DNA of 64,000 nucleotides from Klebsiella pneumoniae (lineage in GTDB: Bacteria; Pseudomonadota; Gammaproteobacteria; Enterobacterales; Enterobacteriaceae): contig NZ_KN046818.1 in NCBI RefSeq assembly GCF_000742135.1, forward strand, positions 4,469,447-4,533,446, given 5' to 3'. Position 1 is the first letter of the stretch, and each line of letters starts with the position of its first letter. The position numbers and the translations under genes are program-made. Shown here in pieces: positions 42,725 through 51,900 of the stretch. The notes below the pieces were generated by a model. That model saw nothing but the letters and a program-made list of their open reading frames with translations. It did not search any database and had not been told where the DNA came from.

Positions 42725-45325
42725 ATGGAATACGCAAGCGAAATGAACGGCATGGAAATCGCCATTATTGGTATGGCGGTCCGTTTCCCGCAGTCCCGGA
42801 CGTTACACGAATTCTGGCATAACATCGTTCAGGGTAAAGAGTGCGTCACCTTCTTTAGCGAGGAGGAGTTGCTGGCCGAAGGCGTCGAACAGAGTACTCT
42901 GGACAACCCGGCCTATGTACGGGCCAAGCCCTATATCGAGGGCATATGCGACTTTGATGCTGCATTTTTCGGTTACAGTCACAAAGAGGCGCAGACTCTG
43001 GATCCGAAATCCCGCGTATTACATGAAGTTGCCTACCATGCGCTGGAAGATGCAGGCTATGCCCAACGTACCAGCGATCTGATCACCGGGGTATTCGTGG
43101 GGGCGTCAGAAGATGTGGATTGGCTACGGCGTTCGCTGTCACAGATTGGCGGCGATGCGCTGAATCGTTTTGAGTCTGGCATCTATGGTCATAAGGATCT
43201 GCTCGCACATCTCATTGCCTACAGTCTCAATCTCAACGGTCCGGTGTATAGTCTCTACACCAGTTGTTCGACTTCTCTGAGTGCAACGCATATCGCTTGC
43301 CGCAGCTTGTTGTTTGGCGAATGTGATCTGGCGTTGGCGGGTGGAATTACTATCGATTTACCGCAGAAGTCAGGCTACTTCTGTCAACAGGGCATGATCC
43401 ACTCCACCGATGGCCACTGCCGTCCTTTTGACAGTCAGGCTTCTGGCACCCTGTTTGGCGATGGCGCGGGTGTGGTTGTGCTTCGGCGTTTGGAAGATGC
43501 TCTGGCAGCGGGCGATCGCATCTATGCGGTGATCCGGGGTAGCGCGGTCAACAATGACGGTAAACAAAAAATCGGTTTTGTCGCGCCTGGTCATGAGGGA
43601 CAGAAGGCGGTCATTTGTGCGGCCTGTCATCTGGCAGAAGTAAGCCCAGAAAGCATCGGCTACGTTGAAACCCACGGTACCGGCACCCGTATTGGCGATC
43701 CTATCGAGTTCGCTGCGTTGACGGAGGCGTTCGATACTTCACACCGCCAATACTGTGCACTAGGGGCTGTAAAGGCGAATATTGGCCACACCCACGCGGC
43801 GGCGGGCGTGGCTGGGTTAATCAAGACGGCGCTGGTACTTCATCACCGGACCATTCCGCCGCTCGCCAACTATCAAATGCCTAACTCGAAGCTGGATCTG
43901 GCGCATTCACCGTTTTATATCCCGATACAGCCGCAGGAGTGGCCCGCATCGCGGATGCCGCCCCGCGCTGGCGTCAGTTCTTTTGGCATTGGCGGTACTA
44001 ATGTGCATATGATTTTGGAAGGGCTGAATCCTGCGGTGCGCGATGACCATGACCAAGTGCGAGCACCGGTGTTTATCCCTCTCTCCGCGCCGTCTTTCGA
44101 GCAGTTGGATGAGCTGACGCAACAGCTTACCCCGTTGCTGGCTACCCTTGATGCGTCAACGCTAGCCTACACACAACAAGTGGCGCGCCCCGTGTTTGAT
44201 TGCCGCCGAGTGATACAAGTGGAAAACGATGGTACGCAAGCGATGCTGGCATCGCTGGATAACCTAATGCCCGACGCTCCTTGGGGCCTACACTGTCCAG
44301 ATCTACGTACTACGAACGATGGCACTTACGCACAGTGGCTGGCGCATTCGGCACATTATCAACGCGAAGCGACTGCTCTGACGGCATTACTCGACGGCAT
44401 GAATATTCCCCCCGCTTATTGCCACGCTGAAACGTGGGCGGCACAAGCGAGCAGTAGCCTGCTAATCAGAGGCTGCCAGACTATCGCCGCGCTAAAAACC
44501 TGGATGAACCTGCTACCGACATTAACACTGCTGTCGGGTGCTGGAACAGGCCTTTTGCCTGCCGCTGCAGCCAGTGGCATGATTGCGACGCAAGACGTGT
44601 TGCATTTGCTGTGGGAAATGGAGCAAAAGGCGCTTCATCTCTGGCTTCCTGAGCGCCATGAACCTATCCCCGGCTACGTGCTGGCTTGGCAAGGAAATCC
44701 CATCACCGATGCACAGCGTAATGACAGAGGGTTTTGGAGTGAAGCGCTGTTGGCAGATACCCGAGAACTGGGGGAGGGCGTTCACAGTATCAACTGGGTT
44801 AGGCTGCCGCCGGAAATAAGAGAAGACGTTGATGTATTGCGCTACGTGGCGCAACTGTGGTGTGCAGGTATCAATGTGGATTGGGCCGTGTGGTACGGCA
44901 CTCCGCTGCCGCAACGCGGGAGCGCATCAGCATATCCCTTCGCACACAACCACTACCCATTGCCTGGACGGGTAATGGGTAGTGTGGAGACCCAACCCGA
45001 AGCAGGACCCGAAACGCACCACCCTTATCAGGCACGTCCCGTGTTAAGCGTACCTTTCGTAGCCGCACACTCGCGGGGTATGCAGTATATCACAGGTCTG
45101 ATGGAACTGTTGCTGGAAATATCGCCGGTCGGGGTGGACGACGACTTTTTTGAATTAGGCGGGCATTCGCTGCTGGTGACGCAATTGACCTCCCGTTTAG
45201 AACGCGATTTCAACGTACATATCGATCTTTTGACCCTGATGGAAAACCCCAATCCGCGCAATATCTACGCGCATATCGCGGCGCAACTGGGGGGCGAAGA
45301 CAACCTCGAAATAGCCTGTCAGTAA
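42725..45325 (+). CDS. clbC: colibactin polyketide synthase ClbC (no integral acyltransferase)
   Basis: An 866-residue PKS module. The ATG at 42725 is preferred over 42716 because AAGG at 42710 is then 11 instead of 2 bases away, and it gives the described ClbC length. Ketosynthase (EIAIIGMAVRFPQSRTLHEF; TSCSTSL with the active cysteine; VETHGTGT; NIGHTHAAAG), then about 250 residues without a GHSxG acyltransferase motif, then a carrier domain (DDFFELGGHSLLV). Extender units must therefore be supplied in trans. It follows clbB by 40 bases. Confidence 0.95.
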   Translation: MEYASEMNGMEIAIIGMAVRFPQSRTLHEFWHNIVQGKECVTFFSEEELLAEGVEQSTLDNPAYVRAKPYIEGICDFDAAFFGYSHKEAQTLDPKSRVLHEVAYHALEDAGYAQRTSDLITGVFVGASEDVDWLRRSLSQIGGDALNRFESGIYGHKDLLAHLIAYSLNLNGPVYSLYTSCSTSLSATHIACRSLLFGECDLALAGGITIDLPQKSGYFCQQGMIHSTDGHCRPFDSQASGTLFGDGAGVVVLRRLEDALAAGDRIYAVIRGSAVNNDGKQKIGFVAPGHEGQKAVICAACHLAEVSPESIGYVETHGTGTRIGDPIEFAALTEAFDTSHRQYCALGAVKANIGHTHAAAGVAGLIKTALVLHHRTIPPLANYQMPNSKLDLAHSPFYIPIQPQEWPASRMPPRAGVSSFGIGGTNVHMILEGLNPAVRDDHDQVRAPVFIPLSAPSFEQLDELTQQLTPLLATLDASTLAYTQQVARPVFDCRRVIQVENDGTQAMLASLDNLMPDAPWGLHCPDLRTTNDGTYAQWLAHSAHYQREATALTALLDGMNIPPAYCHAETWAAQASSSLLIRGCQTIAALKTWMNLLPTLTLLSGAGTGLLPAAAASGMIATQDVLHLLWEMEQKALHLWLPERHEPIPGYVLAWQGNPITDAQRNDRGFWSEALLADTRELGEGVHSINWVRLPPEIREDVDVLRYVAQLWCAGINVDWAVWYGTPLPQRGSASAYPFAHNHYPLPGRVMGSVETQPEAGPETHHPYQARPVLSVPFVAAHSRGMQYITGLMELLLEISPVGVDDDFFELGGHSLLVTQLTSRLERDFNVHIDLLTLMENPNPRNIYAHIAAQLGGEDNLEIACQ

Positions 45326-45334
45326 AGGAGCTCA

Positions 45335-46204
45335 ATGATGAACGTGGCGGTAATAGGTGCAGGAGTAATGGGAACTGGCGTCGCTCATAACATGGCGCAA
45401 TACGGCATATCAACTAACGTTGTGGATATTTCTCAATCTCAGTTGGATAAATGCCGACAGATGATCGAAGCGAACTTACGCTTATATAATTATCACCCGC
45501 AGCATAAAAAAAAGACGCATAGCACAGCGGAGATAATGGAAAATATCCGTTTCACAACTGAGTTGGACGACATTGTAGAATGTGATTTGGTGATTGAGAA
45601 TATTACTGAGGATATAGAGAAAAAAAATGCACTATACACACGGATGAATACGATCTGCGGCGCGTCGACAGTGTTTGGTGTTAATACGTCCGCCATATCT
45701 ATCACTGCTTTGTCAAAATTAATGCGACATCCGGAGAATGTAGTTGGCGTCCATTTTATGAACCCGGTACCGCTGATGCACACCGTCGAATTAATCCGTG
45801 GTGTACATACTGCAGAGCGTACACTGAACATATTTCACCACTTATTTGCTCAGTTGAATAAAACCGGCATCGTGGTCAATGATTCTCCGGGCTTTGTCAC
45901 TAATCGTGCCATGATGATTTTTGTTAACGAAGCCATATTTATGGTGCAGGAGCAGATCGCCCGTGCTGAGGATATCGATACGTTGTTTAAAACCTGCTTC
46001 GGGCACAAGATGGGGCCACTACAAACCGCCGATTTGATTGGCTTGGATACGATTTTGCAATCGTTGCAGGTGCTATATGAGAGTTTTAATGATGATAAGT
46101 ATCGCCCCAGCTTTTTATTAAAGAAAATGGTCGATGCAGGGTATTTGGGCGTGAAATCAGGGCAGGGGTTTTATCGCTATCAACAGACGTACGCCGAGCA
46201 GTGA
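45335..46204 (+). CDS. clbD: 3-hydroxyacyl-CoA dehydrogenase-like enzyme for aminomalonyl-ACP
   Basis: A 289-residue NAD-dependent dehydrogenase with an N-terminal Rossmann fold (VAVIGAGVMGTGVAHNMAQY) and the HAD segments NTSAISITALSKLM, VGVHFMNPVPLMHTVELIRG and NDSPGFVTNRAMMIF. In the pathway it oxidises the hydroxyl of seryl-S-ClbE towards the aldehyde as the first step to aminomalonyl-ACP. The ATG follows AAAGGAG, which overlaps the clbC stop codon. The unit clbD-E-F-G equals the hydroxymalonyl/aminomalonyl cassette known from zwittermicin clusters. Confidence 0.95.
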   Translation: MMNVAVIGAGVMGTGVAHNMAQYGISTNVVDISQSQLDKCRQMIEANLRLYNYHPQHKKKTHSTAEIMENIRFTTELDDIVECDLVIENITEDIEKKNALYTRMNTICGASTVFGVNTSAISITALSKLMRHPENVVGVHFMNPVPLMHTVELIRGVHTAERTLNIFHHLFAQLNKTGIVVNDSPGFVTNRAMMIFVNEAIFMVQEQIARAEDIDTLFKTCFGHKMGPLQTADLIGLDTILQSLQVLYESFNDDKYRPSFLLKKMVDAGYLGVKSGQGFYRYQQTYAEQ

Positions 46205-46233
46205 TTCTGGGTTAACCAGATAGGGATATGAAT

Positions 46234-46482
46234 ATGAAAAAGCAAGATATGAAAGCCGCCATTCGGGAATTTCTTTCACGCTCATTACGTGGGCATACGT
46301 TGAACGATGATGACGATATTTTTTCTCTCGGGCTTGTCCATTCGTTATTTACTGTGCAAATCATACTGTTTATAGAAAAAAATTTTCAGGTTGAGCTGGA
46401 AGTGAGTGAGTTGAAAACAGAACAGATTGCTACCGTCAATAAAATAGTGGAGCTCATTCAGCAACAAACAGGCCTGGAGTAA
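46234..46482 (+). CDS. clbE: discrete acyl carrier protein for aminomalonate
   Basis: An 82-residue free carrier protein started at the ATG at 46234, which puts AGGGA seven bases ahead; the ATG at 46228 would be too close. LGLVHSLFTVQIILFIEK carries the serine (of HSL) that receives phosphopantetheine. Serine loaded by the first adenylation domain of ClbH is oxidised on this carrier by ClbD and ClbF. Three bases separate its stop from clbF. Confidence 0.93.
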   Translation: MKKQDMKAAIREFLSRSLRGHTLNDDDDIFSLGLVHSLFTVQIILFIEKNFQVELEVSELKTEQIATVNKIVELIQQQTGLE

Positions 46483-46485
46483 ACT

Positions 46486-47616
46486 ATGTGCACTGAAAAT
46501 TATGAGCTGGTTCAGCAAGAGGCAGTCCTGTTTGCCAAACAACATCTCGCCCTGGCTGCACAGAATATTGAACGTCAGCAGTTTATTGTGCCAGACATTA
46601 TTTCTTGCGTGGCGCAGGCCGGGTACTTAGGTGCGTCAATCCCCCAAAAATATGGCGGACGAGGTTACGATTCTTATCAACTGTGCGCTTTGCATGAAGT
46701 GATGGCTGGGGTTCACGGTTCGTTAGAAAATCTCATAACAGTGACTGGCATGGTCAGCACGCTGCTGCAACGCGTGGGCAGCGCAGCGCAAAAAGCCCAT
46801 TATTTGCCAAAGCTGGCAACGGGGGAATTGATCGGCGCGATTGCCCTCACAGAGCCGAATATCGGCAGTGACTTAGTGAACGTGGAAACAGAATTACAGC
46901 AGGATGGCGACGGTTGGCGGCTGAACGGGAAAAAGAAATGGATCACGCTAGGGCAGATTGCTGATTTTTTTATTGTTTTAATCCACTGTGGTAATCAATT
47001 AGCGACAGTGCTTATCGATCGCAATACCGACGGCTTTACTATCACTCCACTCAACGACATGTTGGGGTTACGCGGCAATATGTTGGCAGAGCTGCATTTT
47101 AATGACTGCCGCCTGAAGGAGGATGCATTGCTCGGTCCGCTCACCCCTGGGGTACCGCTGGCGGTGAATTTTGCGCTCAATGAAGGGCGGTTCACCACCG
47201 CTTGTGGCAGCCTAGGATTATGTCGGGCCGCTGTGGATGTGGCAGCGCGCTACATCCGCCAGCGTAAACAGTTCAAGCGGCGGTTATTTTCTCATGGCAT
47301 TGTTCAGCACTTGTTTGCCACAATGCTGACCCAAACGCGCAGTGCGCAACTAATGTGCTTCAGCGCGGCGGAATACCGCGAAACGCTGCACCCGGCCATG
47401 ATAAACCAAATCCTGATGGCGAAGTATGTCGCTTCCAAAGCTGCGGTGGACGTGGCCGGGAAGGCGGTGCAACTGCTCGGTGCGAATGGTTGCCATGCCG
47501 ATTATGCCGTCGAACGTTACTACCGCGACGCCAAAATCATGGAAATCATCGAAGGGACATCGCAAATTCATGAGATCCAAATTGCGATGAATTACATGAT
47601 GGGGAGTGAAGCATGA
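46486..47616 (+). CDS. clbF: acyl-CoA dehydrogenase-like enzyme for aminomalonyl-ACP
   Basis: A 376-residue flavoprotein of the acyl-CoA dehydrogenase family: IALTEPNIGSDLVNVETEL (flavin/substrate region), NGKKKWITLG, FTTACGSLGLCRAAVDVAAR and the C-terminal RDAKIMEIIEGTSQIHEIQI. With ClbD it oxidises the seryl side chain on ClbE to the carboxylate, giving aminomalonyl-ClbE. Its stop overlaps the clbG start (ATGA), so translation is coupled. Confidence 0.95.
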   Translation: MCTENYELVQQEAVLFAKQHLALAAQNIERQQFIVPDIISCVAQAGYLGASIPQKYGGRGYDSYQLCALHEVMAGVHGSLENLITVTGMVSTLLQRVGSAAQKAHYLPKLATGELIGAIALTEPNIGSDLVNVETELQQDGDGWRLNGKKKWITLGQIADFFIVLIHCGNQLATVLIDRNTDGFTITPLNDMLGLRGNMLAELHFNDCRLKEDALLGPLTPGVPLAVNFALNEGRFTTACGSLGLCRAAVDVAARYIRQRKQFKRRLFSHGIVQHLFATMLTQTRSAQLMCFSAAEYRETLHPAMINQILMAKYVASKAAVDVAGKAVQLLGANGCHADYAVERYYRDAKIMEIIEGTSQIHEIQIAMNYMMGSEA

Positions 47617-48881
47617 CGAAGGATGTCGCACTGATGTTCCCTGGCTCCGGTTCGCAATATGTAGGCATGGCACGGTGGCTGTATGAGCGTTATCCGCAGG
47701 TGCGTACTCTGTTTGATGAAGCTAGCCAGATCACGGAACGGGACATGGCAGCGCTGTGCCTGTCGGGTACTTTGGTACAACTTGCTGAGCCGACGGCAAT
47801 GGCGCTGGCTATCTATACCACCAGCGTGGCCCACTTTGTCGCGTGGCAGCAGTTTTTGGCGCAAACCGGTGTCCATGTCAACCTACGTTATATGTTGGGT
47901 CATAGTTTGGGCGAATATGCTGCGCTGACCTGTAGTGGTGCGCTGAGCTTTTCCCAAGCACTGGCGCTGGTGGCGATGCGTAGCCGTTTAGCCAGTGAGA
48001 TCGCCAGCGAAATGGACGCGAGTACCACTATCATCAAGCAAGGGAATCAGGCACTGGTGGCAGCGGCGTGCGAGGTGGCGGAGCGTGAAACCCGACAGCA
48101 GGTCGGTATTGCCTGCTTCAATTCGCCGCAACAGTTTATGTTATCCGGACAAAACTTGGCCATTATCGCCGCCGAGCAATACCTGCTGGATCATGATCGC
48201 CAAGTCGAAGTAGTGCCGCTGATTGGTGGTGTTCCTTACCACAGCCCACTATTGAAACCTTGCGGACAGCAATTGCGCAAGGCGCTGGATCGCTGCGAAT
48301 GGCGACGTCCGTGCTGCCCAGTGATCTCCAATGTCAACGCTCAACCCTATCCCGATACGGTCACGCCAGTCCAGTGGCTAGAACAACAGCTCTCTCAGCC
48401 AGTGCAGTGGCAGCGCTCTCTCACCTACCTGACAGGACACTTGTCACCGATCGCGATAGAGATCGGTCCGCAAAGTGTGCTGAAAAACCTGCTGCTGGAG
48501 AATCGCTATCCAGCACCAGTTTACGCATTTGACAATCGTCATGATCGTGCGCAACTAGCATTGGTGCTGGGGGATAACATGGCGGTGAAGACCGATCCGG
48601 AAGCCGTGCGCCGCCAACGCATCACGCTGCTCACTAACGCCCTGACAGCCACACGCCATCACCGCGCCGCCGATGTGGCTGCCAGTGCGCAATTGAAAGA
48701 ATTGCTCAGTCGTTTTTTTGAGCGCATCCAGCAGATTGAGCAGCGCGGCACATCCAGCGAAGAGGACATTGCTTTTTTGCATGAGCTTCTTGAACAGGGA
48801 TTTCAACTCAAAGGCAGTAGTCAGGCAGAAATCGACGCCTGCCACGCGCGGTTGGCTTCCGACAACGGCGGACAGGCGTAA
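47613..48881 (+). CDS. clbG: trans-acting acyltransferase for aminomalonyl units
   Basis: A 422-residue free acyltransferase: MFPGSGSQYVGMARWLYE at the N-terminus, nucleophile elbow GHSLGEYAAL and GVPYHSPLL (the catalytic histidine region). It moves aminomalonyl from ClbE to carrier domains of the AT-less or AT-inactive PKS modules of the pathway. The C-terminal 80 residues are helical and unlike a standard acyltransferase. Start ATG overlaps the clbF stop by four bases. Confidence 0.95.
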   Translation: MTKDVALMFPGSGSQYVGMARWLYERYPQVRTLFDEASQITERDMAALCLSGTLVQLAEPTAMALAIYTTSVAHFVAWQQFLAQTGVHVNLRYMLGHSLGEYAALTCSGALSFSQALALVAMRSRLASEIASEMDASTTIIKQGNQALVAAACEVAERETRQQVGIACFNSPQQFMLSGQNLAIIAAEQYLLDHDRQVEVVPLIGGVPYHSPLLKPCGQQLRKALDRCEWRRPCCPVISNVNAQPYPDTVTPVQWLEQQLSQPVQWQRSLTYLTGHLSPIAIEIGPQSVLKNLLLENRYPAPVYAFDNRHDRAQLALVLGDNMAVKTDPEAVRRQRITLLTNALTATRHHRAADVAASAQLKELLSRFFERIQQIEQRGTSSEEDIAFLHELLEQGFQLKGSSQAEIDACHARLASDNGGQA

Positions 48882-48928
48882 CCCGTCACGCCATTCTACG
48901 TACTTATCTCGCTTTGAAGGCCAGAGTT

Positions 48929-51900
48929 ATGGAACAGCAAGGGATTATGAGACAGTTGCCCACCGACGACCAAACGATAGTCGACTATTTGTATCGTATC
49001 GCCGGAGAATATGGGGAAAAAACCGCTGTATTGATGGGGGACGCGGCGCTGAGCTATCACGATCTTAATGCACGCTCTAACCAACTGGCGCATTATCTGC
49101 GTGGGCTGGGGATCGGCGAGGATCGTGTGGTAGCTATCCGCCTGCCGCGCGGCATGGCAATGCTGATTGCCATTTTCGCTATTGTAAAAGCTGGTGGTGC
49201 CTATTTACCGCTGGCGTACAATGCACCGCGCAGCCGCATTGAAAATATACTGAGCAACAGCGGCGCTGTTTGTCTGATCGGTACTGACGATGGTGATCGC
49301 TGGCCGATTCCTCGCGTCGAAATCGACAGCGCGGCGGTCAGTGCCATGCCAACGACGGATCTGCGTTACCGACCACATGCGCGGCAACTGGCGTATATTA
49401 TTTACACCTCCGGTTCCACCGGTGTCCCTAAAGGGGTGGCGACGGAACATGCAGCGCTGCTAAACCGAATTGTCTGGATGCAGAACGCTTATCCTATCAG
49501 TTCTCAGGACGTGCTGTTCCAGAAGACGGTGTACACCTTTGACGTCTCTGTCTGGGAGATGTTCTGGTGGGCGATGTACGGCGCATCTGTAGTGCTGTTA
49601 CCGTCCGGACTGGAGAGCGATCCGCGAACCTTGGCTCGACTGATTCAGCGTCACCGCGTGTCGGTTGTGCACTTTGTCCCTTCGATGCTGAACCTGTTTG
49701 TCGAGTATCTGGAGATGAAACAGGATCCTCGTTTGACCGCCTCATTGCGATCAGTGTTTTCCAGCGGTGAGAAACTCACGGTCCACAGTGTGGCTCGCTT
49801 TTATCAATCGGTGGCGCAGGGTGATCTTATAAATCTCTATGGCCCGACCGAAGCAGCAATCGATGTCAGTCATCACCGCTGCCTGCGCGGGTACGACTAC
49901 GACGATATCCCTATCGGTCAAGCGATTGACGGTTGCCGACTCTATGTGCTGGATGACCATGGTAATCCGGTAGCAGACGGCGAAGAGGGCGAACTGTATC
50001 TCGCTGGTATCGGGCTGGCACGTGGCTATCTCAACAACGTGGCGTTAACTGATCGCTGTTTTACTGTACATCCAACTTTGCGCCATTTAGGGAAACCGGA
50101 GCGGCTGTATAAAACTGGAGATCTGGTGTGGCGCGACGGGGAAAGCCAACAAATTCATTACATTGGCCGTAATGATTTTCAGATTAAAATTAGAGGGTTG
50201 CGCGTTGAATTGGGAGAAATCGAAGCCCATGCGATGCGTTTCCCGGGGGTACAGCAGGCAGTCGTGGTGGCGGATCAGGATGATCCCGATAATCAGTTGA
50301 TTTACGCTTTTGTCGTCAGTAGCGTGCCGCTCAATTTGGCGGCCTTAATGGACGCACTGTCCAAAAACTTGCCTGCCTACATGCTGCCGAACCGTTTGTT
50401 GGCAATGTCAGAGTTACCACTCTCCGACAATGGCAAGTGCTGTCGTAAAACGTTGCTCGACTTGGCGCGGGCGTACTCAGCCAGTCGCGTCGATTTACGT
50501 GAAACTCCCGCCGTGCGCTACCTACCGTTGTCATCGGCTCAATCGTCGATGTGGTTTATGCAACAATTGGCGCCGCATACTGCACTATACAATAACCCCA
50601 CCGCCTTGCTGCTTGAAGGAGAACTGGATCGCACGCGGATGGACGGCGCGATTCGTCAATTGATGAGTCGGCATACTCTGTTACGTGCTATGGCGGAAAC
50701 CCACAATGGACAACCAGTATTGGCGGTGCCTCAGTGCGTATCGTCGCAGGCGTTGCTGACCATAGTGCCACTCCCCTCGGTGAGTGATGATAACGCGCTA
50801 CAGGCGATGATCAACCAGCGTGCGGCACACCCCATGCCCTTAACGTCAGGCACACCGCTGTGCCGGTTTGAACTGTTGACGATCGATGACGATCGTAGCG
50901 TATTGTTGATTCATCTGCACCACATCATCAGTGATGGCTGGTCGAAAGGCGTTTTGTTACGCGAATTGCAGGCCGCATATAACGGTGAATCGCTGACGCC
51001 AGAACCGTTGTTGGAGTATGCCGACTACATGGAGTACCAAGAAGAGTGGCGTCAGAGTGACGCCTATCAGGACGCGATGCGTTACTGGCAAAATACCCTG
51101 GCGGGGACGTTGCCGATTCTTGATATCCCCACCGATCAACCGCGTCAGAAGGTGGCACGTTACCAAGGCGCGTTTGTTGCCTTCGCATTGTCTGCCAACA
51201 CATGCGAGCGAGTGTTGGCGGCGGCGCGTGCGCAGCGCGTGTCGTTGTATAACTATCTGCTGACCGCCTTCGTCCTCCTGCTGCATCGTAATGCGCGTCA
51301 ACAGGAATACATCGTTGGTATGCCGATTGCTGCGCGGCTGACGAAAGAACAGGAGCATATGATCGCGCCGCTGGTCAACGTACTACCGCTGCGCTTACCT
51401 CTTGACGAAGCGGCATCGTTTTCCGAGTTAGTACAGACGATCAGAGGTATTCTGTTTGCCGCTTTCAGGCACCAGCGTCTCGAATTTACCGACATAGTGC
51501 GCGCAGTGAATGTGGATCGCAGCGCCGGACATTTCCCAATATATCAGTGCATGTTCCAACTCGACAATATGCCTCTGGCGAGCCCGACACTAAACGGTGT
51601 CAACGTTACACCATTATTGTTGGATACCAGTGCATCTCAGGTGGATATTTCGCTAAGTATGCAGCATATCGATGGGCGCATCACCGGCACTTTCGAATAC
51701 GACGCTGGGTTATACAGTGCGGATCGTATTCAGCACCTGGTGGCGCAGTGGAGAGAACTGCTAGATGAGGCCAGCAGCCAACCCACGCAGTTAGTCCGCG
51801 ATTTGATTCGTTTCACCCCTCGAGAGCACGCTTGGCTGGCGCGGCACAACGCCACTGAAGTTGCTCTGCCGCCCGTAGATAACCTGCTGGCGCTAGTGTT

